From Methylobacterium sp. J-078 (GTDB lineage Bacteria; Pseudomonadota; Alphaproteobacteria; Rhizobiales; Beijerinckiaceae), in contig NZ_JAKSYI010000108.1 of NCBI RefSeq assembly GCF_022829285.1, positions 62,001 to 126,000 of the forward strand: a stretch of DNA of 64,000 nucleotides, written 5' to 3'. The position numbers and the translations under genes were made by a program. The notes below the pieces were generated by a model. It did not search any database, had not been told where the DNA came from, and was given only the letters and a program-made list of their open reading frames with translations. This document shows positions 37,077 through 46,636 of this stretch, piece after piece (within the stretch, counting starts at the first letter, position 1; every line of letters begins with the position of its first letter).

Positions 37077-38495
37077 CTACTCGGCGGCGATCCGCGCGGG
37101 CCCGTTCCCCATCCAAGCGGCGAGGTCGGCCCGGGCCCGGTCGGTGAGCGCCTTCTTCTTGGCCACCGCCTTCTCCGGCCCCTTCAGGCGCCGGCCGGCC
37201 TCGCCCTTGGGCGCGTGGTCGAGGGGCGGGAACAGGCCGAAATTCACGTTCATGGGCTGGAACGAGCGCGGGGCGCCGGCATCTTCGGCCGCGATGTGGC
37301 CGCCGGTGATGTGGCCGATCAGGGCGCCGAGCGCCGTGGTGGCGGGCAGCGGCGCCAGGGCGTGCCCCAGCGCCTCGGCCACCGCGAAGCGGCCGGCCAT
37401 CAACCCGATGGCGGCGCTCTCGACATAGCCCTCGCAGCCGGTGATCTGGCCGGCGAAGCGCAAGCTGGGCCGCGCCTTAAGGCGCAGGGTCGCGTCGAGG
37501 AGGCGGGGGCTGTCGAGGTAGGTGTTGCGGTGCAGGCCGCCGAGGCGCGCGAACTCGGCGTTCTCGAGGCCCGGGATGGTGCGGAACACCCGCACCTGCT
37601 CGGAATAGGTCAGCTTCGTCTGGAACCCGACCATGTTGTAGAGGGTGCCGAGCGCGTTGTCCTGGCGCAGCTGGACGATGGCGCAGGCCTTGACCGTCGG
37701 GTCGTGCGGGTTGGTGAGGCCCACCGGCTTCATCGGGCCGTGGCGCAGGGTCTCGGGGCCGCGCTCGGCCATGACCTCGATCGGCAGGCAGCCGTCGAAG
37801 TAGGGCGTGGTCGCCTCCCACTCCTTGAAGCCGATCTTGTCGCCCCCGATCAGGGCCTGGATGAAGGCGTCGTACTGCTCGCGATTCATCGGGCAGTTGA
37901 TGTAGTCGGCCCCCGTGCCGCCGGGCCCGACCTTGTCGTAGCGTGACTGGAACCAGGCCTTGCCCATGTCGATGGAGTCGCGGTGCACGATGGGCGCGAT
38001 CGCGTCGAAGAAGGCGAGCGATTCGGCGCCCGTCAGTTCGCGGATCGCCTGCGCCAGGGACGGGGCGGTTAGGGGACCGGTGGCGATGATGGTCCGGCCC
38101 CAGGATTCGGGCGGCAGGCCCTCGACCTCTTCCCGCACGATCCGGATGCGCGGATGCCCCTCGATCGCGGCGGTGACGGCCCGGGCGAAGCCCTCGCGGT
38201 CGACGGCGAGCGCCCCGCCGGCCGGGACCTGATGCGCGTCGGCCGCGCGCAGGATCAGCGACCCGAGGGTGCGCATCTCCTGGTGCAGGAGCCCGACGGC
38301 GTTGCCGTTGGCGTCGTCCGAGCGGAAGGAGTTCGAGCAGACGAGCTCGGCGAAGTCGCCGCCGTGATGCGCCTCGGTGCCGCGCACCGGGCGCATCTCG
38401 TGAAGGACCACGTCGTGGCCGCTCTCGGCGATCTGCCAGGCGGCTTCCGACCCGGCGAGGCCGCCGCCGACGATATGGATGGAACTGTCCGTCAT
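37077..38495 (-). CDS. trmFO: folate/FAD-dependent tRNA uridine-54 C5-methyltransferase TrmFO
   Basis: 472 residues from ATG 38495 (GTG 38501 is also possible). [20 protein letters not shown] is the FAD-binding Rossmann motif. [31 protein letters not shown] and [20 protein letters not shown], then [10 protein letters not shown], are TrmFO signatures, including the conserved cysteine regions. The enzyme makes ribothymidine-54 in tRNA using methylenetetrahydrofolate and FADH2. It is common in alphaproteobacteria in place of TrmA. It is followed and preceded by unrelated genes. Confidence 0.95.
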   Translation of the reverse strand: MTDSSIHIVGGGLAGSEAAWQIAESGHDVVLHEMRPVRGTEAHHGGDFAELVCSNSFRSDDANGNAVGLLHQEMRTLGSLILRAADAHQVPAGGALAVDREGFARAVTAAIEGHPRIRIVREEVEGLPPESWGRTIIATGPLTAPSLAQAIRELTGAESLAFFDAIAPIVHRDSIDMGKAWFQSRYDKVGPGGTGADYINCPMNREQYDAFIQALIGGDKIGFKEWEATTPYFDGCLPIEVMAERGPETLRHGPMKPVGLTNPHDPTVKACAIVQLRQDNALGTLYNMVGFQTKLTYSEQVRVFRTIPGLENAEFARLGGLHRNTYLDSPRLLDATLRLKARPSLRFAGQITGCEGYVESAAIGLMAGRFAVAEALGHALAPLPATTALGALIGHITGGHIAAEDAGAPRSFQPMNVNFGLFPPLDHAPKGEAGRRLKGPEKAVAKKKALTDRARADLAAWMGNGPARIAAE

Positions 38496-38526
38496 CGGCA
38501 CGGGATAAACCCGCCCGGAAGTTCGA

Positions 38527-39501
38527 TCAATGGAGTTGCGGGCTGGCGAGGAAGCGCTCGCGGTCGGAGGAGGTCACCGAGAGCTTGAGGGGCTTGCCGT
38601 CGCGCTGGATCGTCAGCGGCACCCGCACCCCGGCCTCGCCCAGCGCCCAGACTTGGCGGAAGAAGCCGGCGAGGTCGGCCACGGGCTCGCCAGCCACCGC
38701 CACGATGACGTCGCCCGGGCGCAGGTCCGCCGCCTCGGCGGGGCCGTCGTCGGCCAGCCCCATCACCACCACGGCGTCCTCGCCGTCGCTGGCATAGAGG
38801 CCGAGCCAGGGGCGCACCGGCCGGTCGACGCGGCCCCGGGTGGTGAGGTCCTCGAGGATCGGCGGCAAGAGGTCGATCGGCACGATCATGTTGATGGTCT
38901 TCGGGCCCCCCGTGCCGCCCTGCTGCAGTTGCAGGGAGCCGATGCCCAGCAGCGCCCCGTCCGGCCCGATCAGCGCCGCTCCGCCCCAGTGCGGATGCGA
39001 GGGGGCGGTGAACAGGGCCTCGTCGAGGACGTATTCCCAGTAGCCGGCGAATTCCTGGCGGGCGACGATCTCGACGGCGAGGCTGCGCGCGCGGCCGCCG
39101 ACCCCGGCCATCACCGCCCGGTCGCCGATCTTGACCGGGCCCGAGCGCCCGAGCTTCAGCGGCTTGATCTTGAGGTCGCCCAGCGCCTGGACGAGGCCGA
39201 AGCCCGTGACGGCGTCGAAGCCGACCACGTGGCCGGGCACCGAGCGCCCGTCATGGGTGGTGAGCCAGACCGACTCGGCTTCCGTCACGAGGTAGCCGAT
39301 GGTGAGGACGAGGCCGTCCTCGCCGATGACGACGCCGTTGCCGGCCCGCTCGGTGCCGAGCGTCTCGGCGGTGAAGGCCTCGGGCGGCACCCGCGTCGAG
39401 AGCGCCACGATGGCGGTGAGCGCCTGCTCGAGGTCGTAGCCGTAATCGGCGGCCCGGGGCTGCGCGGATGCGGGGATCTTCCAGTCTCCGGGCGAGGCCA
39501 T
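38527..39501 (-). CDS. HtrA-like protein with PDZ domain, all catalytic triad positions substituted
   Basis: 324 residues, no signal peptide, so probably cytoplasmic. The trypsin-like part aligns to DegP blocks, but each catalytic residue is replaced. The His block (TNNHVV in DegP) reads TIGYLV with Tyr70, the Asp block (DxxSDIAL) reads DAVTGFGLV with Gly100, and the Ser block (GNSGGAL) reads [10 protein letters not shown] with Trp172. The C-terminal PDZ (about 230-312: [34 protein letters not shown]) is well conserved. A non-proteolytic scaffold or chaperone role is inferred. It lies in a leftward row with trmFO downstream and a flavin oxidase upstream. Confidence 0.82.
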   Translation of the reverse strand: MASPGDWKIPASAQPRAADYGYDLEQALTAIVALSTRVPPEAFTAETLGTERAGNGVVIGEDGLVLTIGYLVTEAESVWLTTHDGRSVPGHVVGFDAVTGFGLVQALGDLKIKPLKLGRSGPVKIGDRAVMAGVGGRARSLAVEIVARQEFAGYWEYVLDEALFTAPSHPHWGGAALIGPDGALLGIGSLQLQQGGTGGPKTINMIVPIDLLPPILEDLTTRGRVDRPVRPWLGLYASDGEDAVVVMGLADDGPAEAADLRPGDVIVAVAGEPVADLAGFFRQVWALGEAGVRVPLTIQRDGKPLKLSVTSSDRERFLASPQLH

Positions 39502-39587
39502 GCCAGCGTCCTTCCTGCCGTCGTGTCGCGTCGTTGAGACGGGAGATAGGTCGCCGGCTCGGATTCCGACAGTCTCGTGGCCTTCGA

Positions 39588-40991
39588 TCAGGGTCCGGTG
39601 CGCAGCACCTTGCCGGGGTTGAGCAGGCCCTGCGGGTCGAGGGCGTCCTTGATGCGGCGGGCCAGCGCCATCTCCTCCGGCCGGCGGTGGCGCACGAGCT
39701 CGTCGACCCTATACTGGCCGATGCCATGCTCGGCCGAGATGCTGCCGCCGAACTGCGCCACCGCGTCGTGGACGATGCGGTTGATGGCTTCCGATCCGTG
39801 CTCGGGGCCGATGATCACGTTGTAGTGGATGTTGCCGTCGCCCATGTGGCCGAAGATGTTCGGCCGGGTGCCCGGCGCGCCCGCGGCCAGGGCCTCGCCC
39901 GCCGCCGCCAGGAAGTCCGGAATCGCCGGGATCGGCACCGAGACGTCGTGCTTGACGCTTCGACCGGCCCGGGCCTCGGCCTCGGTGATGTGCTCGCGCA
40001 GGGCCCAGAGGGCGGCCGCCTGCTGGCCGGATTCGGCGAGCACTCCGTCGGTGGCGTCGCCCCGCTCCAGGACCTCGCCCAGCAGCGTCTCCACCGCCTC
40101 GCGCAGCCCTTCCAGGCTCGATCCTGCCTCCATCAGCACGGTCCAGCCGGCCTCCGCGATGGGACTGGTCAGGCCGGCATGCTCGGCCACCAGGGCGAGG
40201 GATTCGCCCGCGATCAGCTCGAAGGCCTGGATGGTGTCGCCGAGCGCATCCTGCGCCGCCCGGAGCAGGCGCAGGGCCGCCGCCGGGTCCGGCACTGCGA
40301 GGAGCGCGGTCGCGGTGTGGCGCGGCCGCGGCACGAGGCGCAGGATCGCGGCGGTGACGATGCCGAGCGTGCCCTCGCTGCCGATGAAGAGCTGCTTCCA
40401 GTCGTAGCCCGCATTGTCCTTGCGCAGGGCCCGGAGACCGTCGACCACGGTCCCGTCGGCCAGCACCACCTCGAGGCCGAGGACGAGGTTGCGGGTCATG
40501 CCGTAGCGCAGGACGTTGATGCCGCCCGCATTGGTGGCGATGACGCCGCCGAGCATGGCGGAGCCCTCCGCCGCGAGGCTGACGGGCAGGAGGCGGCCTT
40601 GCGCCTCCGCGGCGTCCTGCGCCACCTTGAGGATGCAGCCGGCCTCCGCCTCCAGGGTCAGGCCGAGGGGGTCGACCCGGCGGATCGCGTTCATGCGGGC
40701 GAGCGAGAGCACCACCTGACCCCCGGAGGCGTCCGGGGTTGCACCGCCCGCAAGGCCGGTATGTCCCCCCTGGGGCACCACCGCGACGCCGGCTGCGTGG
40801 CAGGCCGCCATCACGGCGGCGACCTGCGCCGTGCTGGTCGGGCGCGCCACCGCCGCCGGCCGGCCGGGGAAGAGGCGGCGCCAGTCGACCGCGTAGGGGG
40901 CGAGATCGTCCGCGCCCGTGAGCAGGCCGCCCCGGCCGAGGCAGGATTCCAGGCGGCCGAGAAGGTCGGCGGGCGCGGCTGTCTGGCTCAT
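39588..40991 (-). CDS. FAD-linked oxidase, D-2-hydroxyglutarate/D-lactate dehydrogenase-like
   Basis: 467 residues from ATG 40991. FAD_binding_4 domain: RPTSTAQVAAVMAACHAAGV, VVPQGGHTGLAGGATPD and GGVIATNAGGINVLRYGMTR. FAD-oxidase_C domain: SVKHDVSVPIPAIPDFLAAA, FGHMGDGNIHYNVI, SAEHGIGQYR and ALDPQGLLNPGKVL, carrying the His/Glu metal-site residues. The pattern is that of D-2-hydroxyglutarate, D-lactate and glycolate dehydrogenases. The divergent serA gene favours D-2-hydroxyglutarate, a side product of SerA, as substrate; that is inference. Membrane electron acceptors or ETF are the usual partners. Confidence 0.85.
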   Translation of the reverse strand: MSQTAAPADLLGRLESCLGRGGLLTGADDLAPYAVDWRRLFPGRPAAVARPTSTAQVAAVMAACHAAGVAVVPQGGHTGLAGGATPDASGGQVVLSLARMNAIRRVDPLGLTLEAEAGCILKVAQDAAEAQGRLLPVSLAAEGSAMLGGVIATNAGGINVLRYGMTRNLVLGLEVVLADGTVVDGLRALRKDNAGYDWKQLFIGSEGTLGIVTAAILRLVPRPRHTATALLAVPDPAAALRLLRAAQDALGDTIQAFELIAGESLALVAEHAGLTSPIAEAGWTVLMEAGSSLEGLREAVETLLGEVLERGDATDGVLAESGQQAAALWALREHITEAEARAGRSVKHDVSVPIPAIPDFLAAAGEALAAGAPGTRPNIFGHMGDGNIHYNVIIGPEHGSEAINRIVHDAVAQFGGSISAEHGIGQYRVDELVRHRRPEEMALARRIKDALDPQGLLNPGKVLRTGP

Positions 40992-41113
40992 CGGCGGGTT
41001 CCTCGTGCGGGGGCTCTGGGGCGGGCCACGGCCTCGAAAACGGGTCGCCCCGGCATCCCGGCGCCGGCCTCGCGGGTCAAGGGGGCGACCTGACAATCGC
41101 CGCCGATGTTCAA

Positions 41114-41133
41114 GACCGGGCCTTGACCGGGCC
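41114..41133. repeat. two copies of GACCGGGCC at 11-bp period upstream of serA
   Basis: GACCGGGCC at 41114-41122 and 41125-41133, separated by TT, exactly one helical turn apart, within the divergent region between the flavin oxidase and serA genes. A same-face pair of this kind could bind a regulator, but in GC-rich DNA a chance occurrence is also possible. Confidence 0.3.
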
Positions 41134-41257
41134 GGTGAACTGGCTTCTCACACGGCCCATTCGGGGACTCGCGCCGCGCGCCCGACGGCCGCGCGCAGCT
41201 CCAGGGCCCGGCGCCGCATCCGCCCCGCCGGGCGCGACATCCAAGAAGAAGACGATC

Positions 41258-42505
41258 ATGGCCGAACGACTCTCCTTCCCGAAGGACAAGATCCGCGTCC
41301 TGCTGCTAGAAGGCATCAACGACAGCGCCGCCGCGCTCTTCGCCGCCGCCGGCTACACCAACGTCGTGCGGGTGGCCAAGGCGCTCGATCGCGAGGCCCT
41401 GCACGAGGCCCTGCGCGGCACGCACATCCTCGGCATCCGCTCGCGCACGCAGCTCGACGCGGCGGCACTCGCGGCCGGCGAGCGCCTGCTCGCGGTGGGC
41501 TGCTTCTCGGTGGGCACCAACCAGGTGGACCTCGAGGCCGCCCGCCATCGCGGCATCCCGGTCTTCAACGCGCCCTACTCGAACACCCGCTCGGTGGCCG
41601 AGCTGGTCATCGGCGAGATCGTGATGCTGATGCGCCGGATCGTGCCGCGCTCGGTGGGCGCGCATGCGGGCGAATGGGACAAGTCGGCCACGGGCTCGCA
41701 GGAGGTGCGCGGCAAGACGCTGGGCATCGTCGGCTACGGCAATATCGGCTCGCAGCTCTCGACGCTGGCCGAGGCCATGGGCATGCGGGTGGTGTACTAC
41801 GACCAGACCGACAAGCTGCGCCACGGCAACACCGAGCCCACCGATTCGCTGACCGCCCTGCTGGCCCAGAGCGACGTGGTCTCCCTTCACGTGCCGGAGA
41901 CGCCCGAGACCCACAACATGATCGGGGAGCCTGAGATCCGGGCGATGAAGCCCGGCGCCTTCCTCATCAACAACGCCCGCGGCACCGTGGTCGACCTCGA
42001 CGCCCTGGCCGCGGCGCTCCGCGACGGCCACCTGCGGGGCGCGGCCGTCGACGTGTTCCCGGTTGAGCCCGGCTCCAACCAGGAGCGCTTCGTCAGCCCC
42101 CTCCAGGGCCTGCCCAACGTGATCCTGACACCGCATATCGGCGGCTCGACGGAGGAAGCGCAGGAGCGCATCGGCTCGGAAGTGGCGCGCAAGCTCGTGG
42201 ATTATTCCGACATCGGCTCGACCGTCGGCACCGTGAACTTCCCGCAGGTGCAGCTGCCGGCGCGTCCCACCGGCACCCGCCTGATCCACGTCCAGCGCAA
42301 CATCCCGGGCATGCTGGGACGCCTCAACGACACCTTCGCCCGGCGCGGGGTGAACATCGCGGCGCAGTTCTACCAGACCGACGGCGAGGTCGGTTACGTG
42401 GTGGTGGAGACCGACGTCACCGACGCCGATGCGGAGGGCCTGCTGGAGGAGATCCGGGCCCTCGACGGCACCATCCGCGCCCGGCTGCTCTACGAGCGCC
42501 GCTGA
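41258..42505 (+). CDS. serA: D-3-phosphoglycerate dehydrogenase
   Basis: 415 residues from ATG 41258, the E. coli-type length with a C-terminal ACT domain. VGCFSVGTNQVDLEAA, GKTLGIVGYGNIGSQLSTLA (NAD-binding GxGxxG), INNARGTVVDLDAL, DVFPVEPGSN and ILTPHIGGSTEEAQERIGSE cover the substrate and catalytic Arg/Glu/His regions. The ACT part (LIHVQRNIPGMLGRLNDTFA) is expected to bind serine for feedback control. It opens serine synthesis and can also reduce 2-oxoglutarate to D-2-hydroxyglutarate. A longer frame to 41123 has no homology. Confidence 0.94.
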   Translation: MAERLSFPKDKIRVLLLEGINDSAAALFAAAGYTNVVRVAKALDREALHEALRGTHILGIRSRTQLDAAALAAGERLLAVGCFSVGTNQVDLEAARHRGIPVFNAPYSNTRSVAELVIGEIVMLMRRIVPRSVGAHAGEWDKSATGSQEVRGKTLGIVGYGNIGSQLSTLAEAMGMRVVYYDQTDKLRHGNTEPTDSLTALLAQSDVVSLHVPETPETHNMIGEPEIRAMKPGAFLINNARGTVVDLDALAAALRDGHLRGAAVDVFPVEPGSNQERFVSPLQGLPNVILTPHIGGSTEEAQERIGSEVARKLVDYSDIGSTVGTVNFPQVQLPARPTGTRLIHVQRNIPGMLGRLNDTFARRGVNIAAQFYQTDGEVGYVVVETDVTDADAEGLLEEIRALDGTIRARLLYERR

Positions 42506-42554
42506 CGGGCCCCCGGTGGCGCCTCGGCGCCGCCTCGGTTAACCTGGGTTGAGA

Positions 42555-42574
42555 CGGTCCCGTCCGAAGGACCG
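42555..42574 (+). promoter_or_regulatory. hairpin in leader of sigma-factor gene
   Basis: CGGTCC (42555-42560) and GGACCG (42569-42574) form a perfect 6-bp stem with an eight-base loop about 50 bp before the TTG start. It may be part of the serA 3' end or the sigma-factor leader; no T-run follows. Confidence 0.3.
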
Positions 42575-42621
42575 CGACCGGATCCAGCCGTCCTGGCGCC
42601 GGACACGGAGGAAGCCCAGAG

Positions 42622-43218
42622 TTGCGTGTCAGTTCCCTGCGTGGCGATCCCCCGGCGGACGATCCCGCGCGCGCCGACGCCGCCCTCGCGGGGCTCATCG
42701 CGACCATCGCCCGGCATGACGAGGCCGCCCTGCGGGCCCTGTATGATCGGACGGCCCCGAAACTTCTCGGGGTGATCCTGCGTATCCAGCCGGATCGCGG
42801 CATGGCCGAGGACGTTCTGCAGGATACCTTCCTGCGCGTCTGGCAGAACGCCGCGTCCTACAGCCCGGCGGCCGGACGGCCCCTGGCCTGGCTCTGCACC
42901 ATCGCGCGCAACCGCGCGATCGACGGCTTGCGCCGGCGCCGCGAGGTGCAGGGGCCGATCACCGAGGACGGGGAGGATTGGGTGGAGCGGCTGGCCGACC
43001 CCCACGACAGCGAGGGCACGATCCTCGACGGCCAAGCGCTCCAGGCGTGCCTCGGCCGCCTCGAGGCCCTGCACCGCGACTGCATCGTGCTGGCCTATTG
43101 CGAGGGCCAGTCCCGCGAGGACCTCGCCCTGCGCTACGACCGCCCGGTGAGCACGATCAAGACCTGGCTGCATCGCGGTCTCGCGACCCTGCGCGGCTGC
43201 CTGGACGGTGCCGCATGA
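42622..43218 (+). CDS. ECF-type RNA polymerase sigma factor (SigK/RpoE-like)
   Basis: 198 residues from TTG 42622, with GGAGGAAG upstream. Sigma region 2 is RHDEAALRALYDRTAPKLLG...MAEDVLQDTFLRVWQNA, then PLAWLCTIARNRAIDGLRRR. Region 4 is CLGRLEALHRDCIVLAYCEG, then SREDLALRYDRPVSTIKTWL. This is the ECF family paired with RskA-type anti-sigma factors, whose gene follows with a 4-bp ATGA overlap. The signal and regulon are not deducible here. Confidence 0.9.
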   Translation: MRVSSLRGDPPADDPARADAALAGLIATIARHDEAALRALYDRTAPKLLGVILRIQPDRGMAEDVLQDTFLRVWQNAASYSPAAGRPLAWLCTIARNRAIDGLRRRREVQGPITEDGEDWVERLADPHDSEGTILDGQALQACLGRLEALHRDCIVLAYCEGQSREDLALRYDRPVSTIKTWLHRGLATLRGCLDGAA

Positions 43219-43961
43219 GCGCCGGCACACCCTCCGATCCCGGCGCCTCCTCCGGCGACCGCGACCTGCGCCTGGCCGAATCCGTGCTCGGCACCCTCGA
43301 TCCGGCCGAGCGGGCCCTGGTGGAGCGCGAACTGGCCACGGACCCCGCCGCGCGCGCGGCCCGCGACGCCTGGGAGCGGCGCCTGGCGCCGCTCGCCCTC
43401 GCGGCGCCCGAGGTCGCGCCGGGGCCGGACGTCTGGCCGGCCATCGCCCGCGCGCTCGCCCGCGCCCCGGCCTCCCCCACCGCTGCCAATGACGACGCGA
43501 TCGGCCCCCTCCGCCGATCCCTGCGGCGCTGGCGCCTCGCCGCCGGCACGGCCGCCGCCCTGGCGGCGGGTCTCGCCCTGTTCATCGCCCTCGGGCCCTC
43601 CCGGCCGACCGGCGTGGACGGGCGCTACGTCGCGGTGGTGAGCCGCGGCGGCGAGGCGCCCGCGCTCCTCGTCAGCGTCGACACCCGGGCCGGCACCGCG
43701 CGGGTCCGCCCGGTGGAGGCGCAGGCTCCGGCGGGACGCAGCCTCGAACTCTGGTATGTCGGCGCCGGCCAGGCCCCGAAGACCCTCGGCCTCGTCGGAT
43801 CGGGCACCCGGGGCCTATCCCTCGACGGCCTGACCACGCCGGCGGCCGCCGACGCACTCGCGGGCGGGACCTTCGCGGTCTCTGTCGAGCCGGAGGGCGG
43901 CTCGCCCACCGGCCAGCCCACCGGACCGGTGGTGTATTCCGGCCGGTTGATCCGGGATTAG
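43215..43961 (+). CDS. RskA-family membrane anti-sigma factor
   Basis: 248 residues from ATG 43215. The cytosolic N-terminus (LRLAESVLGTLDPAERALVE, RELATDPAARAARDAWERRL) is the zinc-free anti-sigma helical domain, followed by one membrane segment (about 105-128, RLAAGTAAALAAGLALFIAL). The extracytoplasmic RskA domain includes LLVSVDTRAGTARVRPVEAQ, GRSLELWYVG and FAVSVEPEGGSPTGQPTGPV. It binds and inactivates the sigma factor encoded just upstream until an envelope signal releases it. Its stop overlaps the convergent hybrid kinase gene by 4 bp. Confidence 0.9.
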   Translation: MSAGTPSDPGASSGDRDLRLAESVLGTLDPAERALVERELATDPAARAARDAWERRLAPLALAAPEVAPGPDVWPAIARALARAPASPTAANDDAIGPLRRSLRRWRLAAGTAAALAAGLALFIALGPSRPTGVDGRYVAVVSRGGEAPALLVSVDTRAGTARVRPVEAQAPAGRSLELWYVGAGQAPKTLGLVGSGTRGLSLDGLTTPAAADALAGGTFAVSVEPEGGSPTGQPTGPVVYSGRLIRD

Positions 43962-46636
43962 GAGCGCGGCGCGCGGGGGGCGGCCTCCGCCCCGGCGAGC
44001 TCGGCAGCGAGCCGCTCGGCATAGCGTGCCGTCCGGTCCGCGAGGTTCCTGACCTCCGCGAGCCCGCGGTGGAACGCCTCCGGGCCTTCCTGGGCGATCC
44101 GCTGCTCGTTGCAGCTCTCCAGGGCCCGGGCCGCGTCGGAGAGGGCGAAGAACCCCAGCGTGCCGGCGGAGGACACGCAGTGATGCGCCTCGAAGCGGAG
44201 CTGATCCCGGTCCTCCCGGGTCTCGCAGGCGCCCGCGAAGCTCGCATCCAATTCCTTGGCGAGGGTCTCCAGGGTGCCGGCGATCCGCCCGCCGCCGATC
44301 AGGCCGATCACCGCGTCATAGGCGATCCGGTCGAGGAGGCTCGGATCGTCGCCGGGTCGGCCGGCCGCCCGGCGAACCGTCTCCCGGCCGCTCGCGCGCG
44401 GGCCGGCTTCATGCTGGCCGGCTCCCGGGTCCGCCTCCCGCGCGAGCCAGTGCTCGATGACCCGGTAGAGTTCCGCCCGGTCGAAGGGCTTGCCGACGTG
44501 ATCGTCCATGCCGGCCTCCCGGAACATCCGGACCTGATCGGGCAGCACGTTGGCGGTCATCGCGAGGATCGGGATCGTGGCGGCGCCGCCGCCGAGCGCG
44601 CGGATGTGCCGGGTCGCCGTCATGCCGTCCATGCCCGGCATCTGCACGTCCATGAGGACGAGGTCGTACGCCCCTTCCGCCACGGCGCGGATGGCGGAGG
44701 CGCCGTCCGCGACCACGTCGACGGCGTGGCCGCCGATCTCCAGGACCGCGCGGGCGAGATTCTGGTTGATCCGGTTGTCCTCGACGAGGAGGAGGCGTCC
44801 GGCCCGCCCGGCGACGGGGGCGGCTGCGCTGGAGACCCGCCGCGCGGAGGGCCCGAGGGGCAGGGTCAGCGTGAACCAGAACGTGGCGCCGATGCCCTCC
44901 TCGGAGAGGACGCCGATCTCGCCGCCCATGAGGTCGATCAGCTGCTTGCAGATGGCGAGCCCCAGACCCGTGCCGCCGAAATCCCGCTCGATCGAGCCGT
45001 CGACCTGGGAGAAGCGCTGGAACAGCCGGCCCTGCTTGGCGCGCGCGATGCCGATGCCGGTATCGGCCACGTTGAAGCTCAGGCGCTCGCCGGTCTCGGT
45101 CGTCCCGGCATGTCGCAGGCTCAAGGTCACGGCGCCCCGCGTCGTGAACTTGATGGCGTTGTTGAGGAGGTTCAGCAGGACCTGCCGCAGGCGCGCCGCG
45201 TCGCCGTACAGGCTGCGGGGCAGGGCGGGGTCGATCACCGCCCTGACCGCGAGGCCCTTCTGTTCGGCCGAACCGCGCACGATGCACAGGCTGCTGTCGA
45301 CCAGGGTCCGCGGGTCGAAGGCCTGCCGGTCGAGGGCGACGGCGCCGGCCTCGACCTTCGAGAAGTCGAGGATGTCGTTGACGATCGTCAGCAGCGCGGC
45401 GCCGGACGTCCGCACGAGCTCGGCTTGGCGCAGGAGGTCGGGGGGCAGGCGGTCGGACGCGATCATCAGGTCGGTGAACCCGAGGATGGCGTTCAGCGGC
45501 GTGCGGATCTCGTGGCTCATGGAGGCCAGGAACTCGGTCTTGGCGAGGCTCGCGCGCTCGGCTTCCCGCTTGGCCGCCTCCGCGTCGCGGGTGCGGGCCT
45601 CCACCCGCGCGCTCAGGGTGGCGTTGAGTTCCCGCAGCTCCGCCTCGCCCGCGCGCAGGGCGCGCTCGGCCGCATCGCGCGCGGTGTCGTCCCGCATGGT
45701 CAGGATGGCACCGACCCGGTGTCCGTCACGACCGATCAGGGGGCGGGCGGAGCCGATCGCCAGGACCTCGACGCCGTCCGGACGCCGGACCCGCCACCGG
45801 GCATCCCGGACCGTGGCGCCGGTCACGGCCCGCGCGAGCGGCAGATCCTCGGGCGGGTAGGGCACGCCCTCCTCGGTGTAGAGGTGGTAGGTCTCGCTGT
45901 AATCGTCCGGTTCGACATCCAGGCGCGCGACGCCGTGGATCGCGGCGGCCGCCTCGTTCACCAGGGTGATCCGGCCCGCCGCGTCGGTGACGATCACGCC
46001 CTCGGCGAGCTGGCCCAGGATGGCGTCGTGCGTCGAGTCCAGCACCTCGCGGTAGCGGGCCTCACTCTCTGCCGCCGCCGCCTCGGCCCGCCGGCGGGCG
46101 GCGATGTCCGCCGCGCGTTCGCGGGTCAGGGCCTCGCCGGTCCGCAGGGCCTCGTGGAGGCGCAGGTGCGCGACGACGACGCGGGCCAGGTCCTCGAGCC
46201 GGTGCGTGTCGTCCGTCGACAGGCTGCGCGGTTTCGTGTCGATCAGGCAGAGCGTGCCGACCCGGATGCCCGGTCGCAGGATGAGGGGCGCGCCGGCGTA
46301 GAACCGGATGCCGGGCGCCCCGGTGACGAGGGGATTGTCCGCGAAGCGCGGGTCCTGCGTCGCGTCCGCGACGACGAGGACCGTGTCGGCGAGGATCGCG
46401 TGGGCGCAGAAGGAGACCGCGCGCGACGTGCCCGGCAGGTCCAGGCCGCATTGGGCCTTGAACCACTGGTCGTGCTCCTCCACCAGCGAGACCAGGCAGA
46501 TCGGAACCCCGAACAGCGCCTGAGCGGTCCGGCAGACGGCGTCGAAATGCGGTTCCGGGGCGGTCCCGACCAGGGCCAGGGCCCGCACGGCGTCGAGCCG
46601 CTCGCGCTCGTTCTCGGGTTGAGGCAGGACTGGCAT
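43958..46636 (-). CDS. soluble hybrid histidine kinase: GAF-PAS-HisKA-HATPase-REC-Hpt
   Basis: 892 residues, no membrane helix. A GAF domain (about 15-165; ICLVSLVEEHDQWFKAQCGL is its signature) is followed by PAS (about 195-320), a coiled coil, HisKA with SMSHEIRTPLNAIL (His375), HATPase (NLLNNAIKFT, ADTGIGIA, GGTGLGLAICKQL), and REC (ED at 619-620, Asp663). The Hpt-like tail is about 775-875. In it the phospho-His region reads EAHHCVSSAGTLGF: His818 is kept but the usual Lys-Gly is replaced by Val-Ser. No response regulator is adjacent. It is convergent with the anti-sigma gene. Confidence 0.9.
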   Translation of the reverse strand: MPVLPQPENERERLDAVRALALVGTAPEPHFDAVCRTAQALFGVPICLVSLVEEHDQWFKAQCGLDLPGTSRAVSFCAHAILADTVLVVADATQDPRFADNPLVTGAPGIRFYAGAPLILRPGIRVGTLCLIDTKPRSLSTDDTHRLEDLARVVVAHLRLHEALRTGEALTRERAADIAARRRAEAAAAESEARYREVLDSTHDAILGQLAEGVIVTDAAGRITLVNEAAAAIHGVARLDVEPDDYSETYHLYTEEGVPYPPEDLPLARAVTGATVRDARWRVRRPDGVEVLAIGSARPLIGRDGHRVGAILTMRDDTARDAAERALRAGEAELRELNATLSARVEARTRDAEAAKREAERASLAKTEFLASMSHEIRTPLNAILGFTDLMIASDRLPPDLLRQAELVRTSGAALLTIVNDILDFSKVEAGAVALDRQAFDPRTLVDSSLCIVRGSAEQKGLAVRAVIDPALPRSLYGDAARLRQVLLNLLNNAIKFTTRGAVTLSLRHAGTTETGERLSFNVADTGIGIARAKQGRLFQRFSQVDGSIERDFGGTGLGLAICKQLIDLMGGEIGVLSEEGIGATFWFTLTLPLGPSARRVSSAAAPVAGRAGRLLLVEDNRINQNLARAVLEIGGHAVDVVADGASAIRAVAEGAYDLVLMDVQMPGMDGMTATRHIRALGGGAATIPILAMTANVLPDQVRMFREAGMDDHVGKPFDRAELYRVIEHWLAREADPGAGQHEAGPRASGRETVRRAAGRPGDDPSLLDRIAYDAVIGLIGGGRIAGTLETLAKELDASFAGACETREDRDQLRFEAHHCVSSAGTLGFFALSDAARALESCNEQRIAQEGPEAFHRGLAEVRNLADRTARYAERLAAELAGAEAAPRAPRS

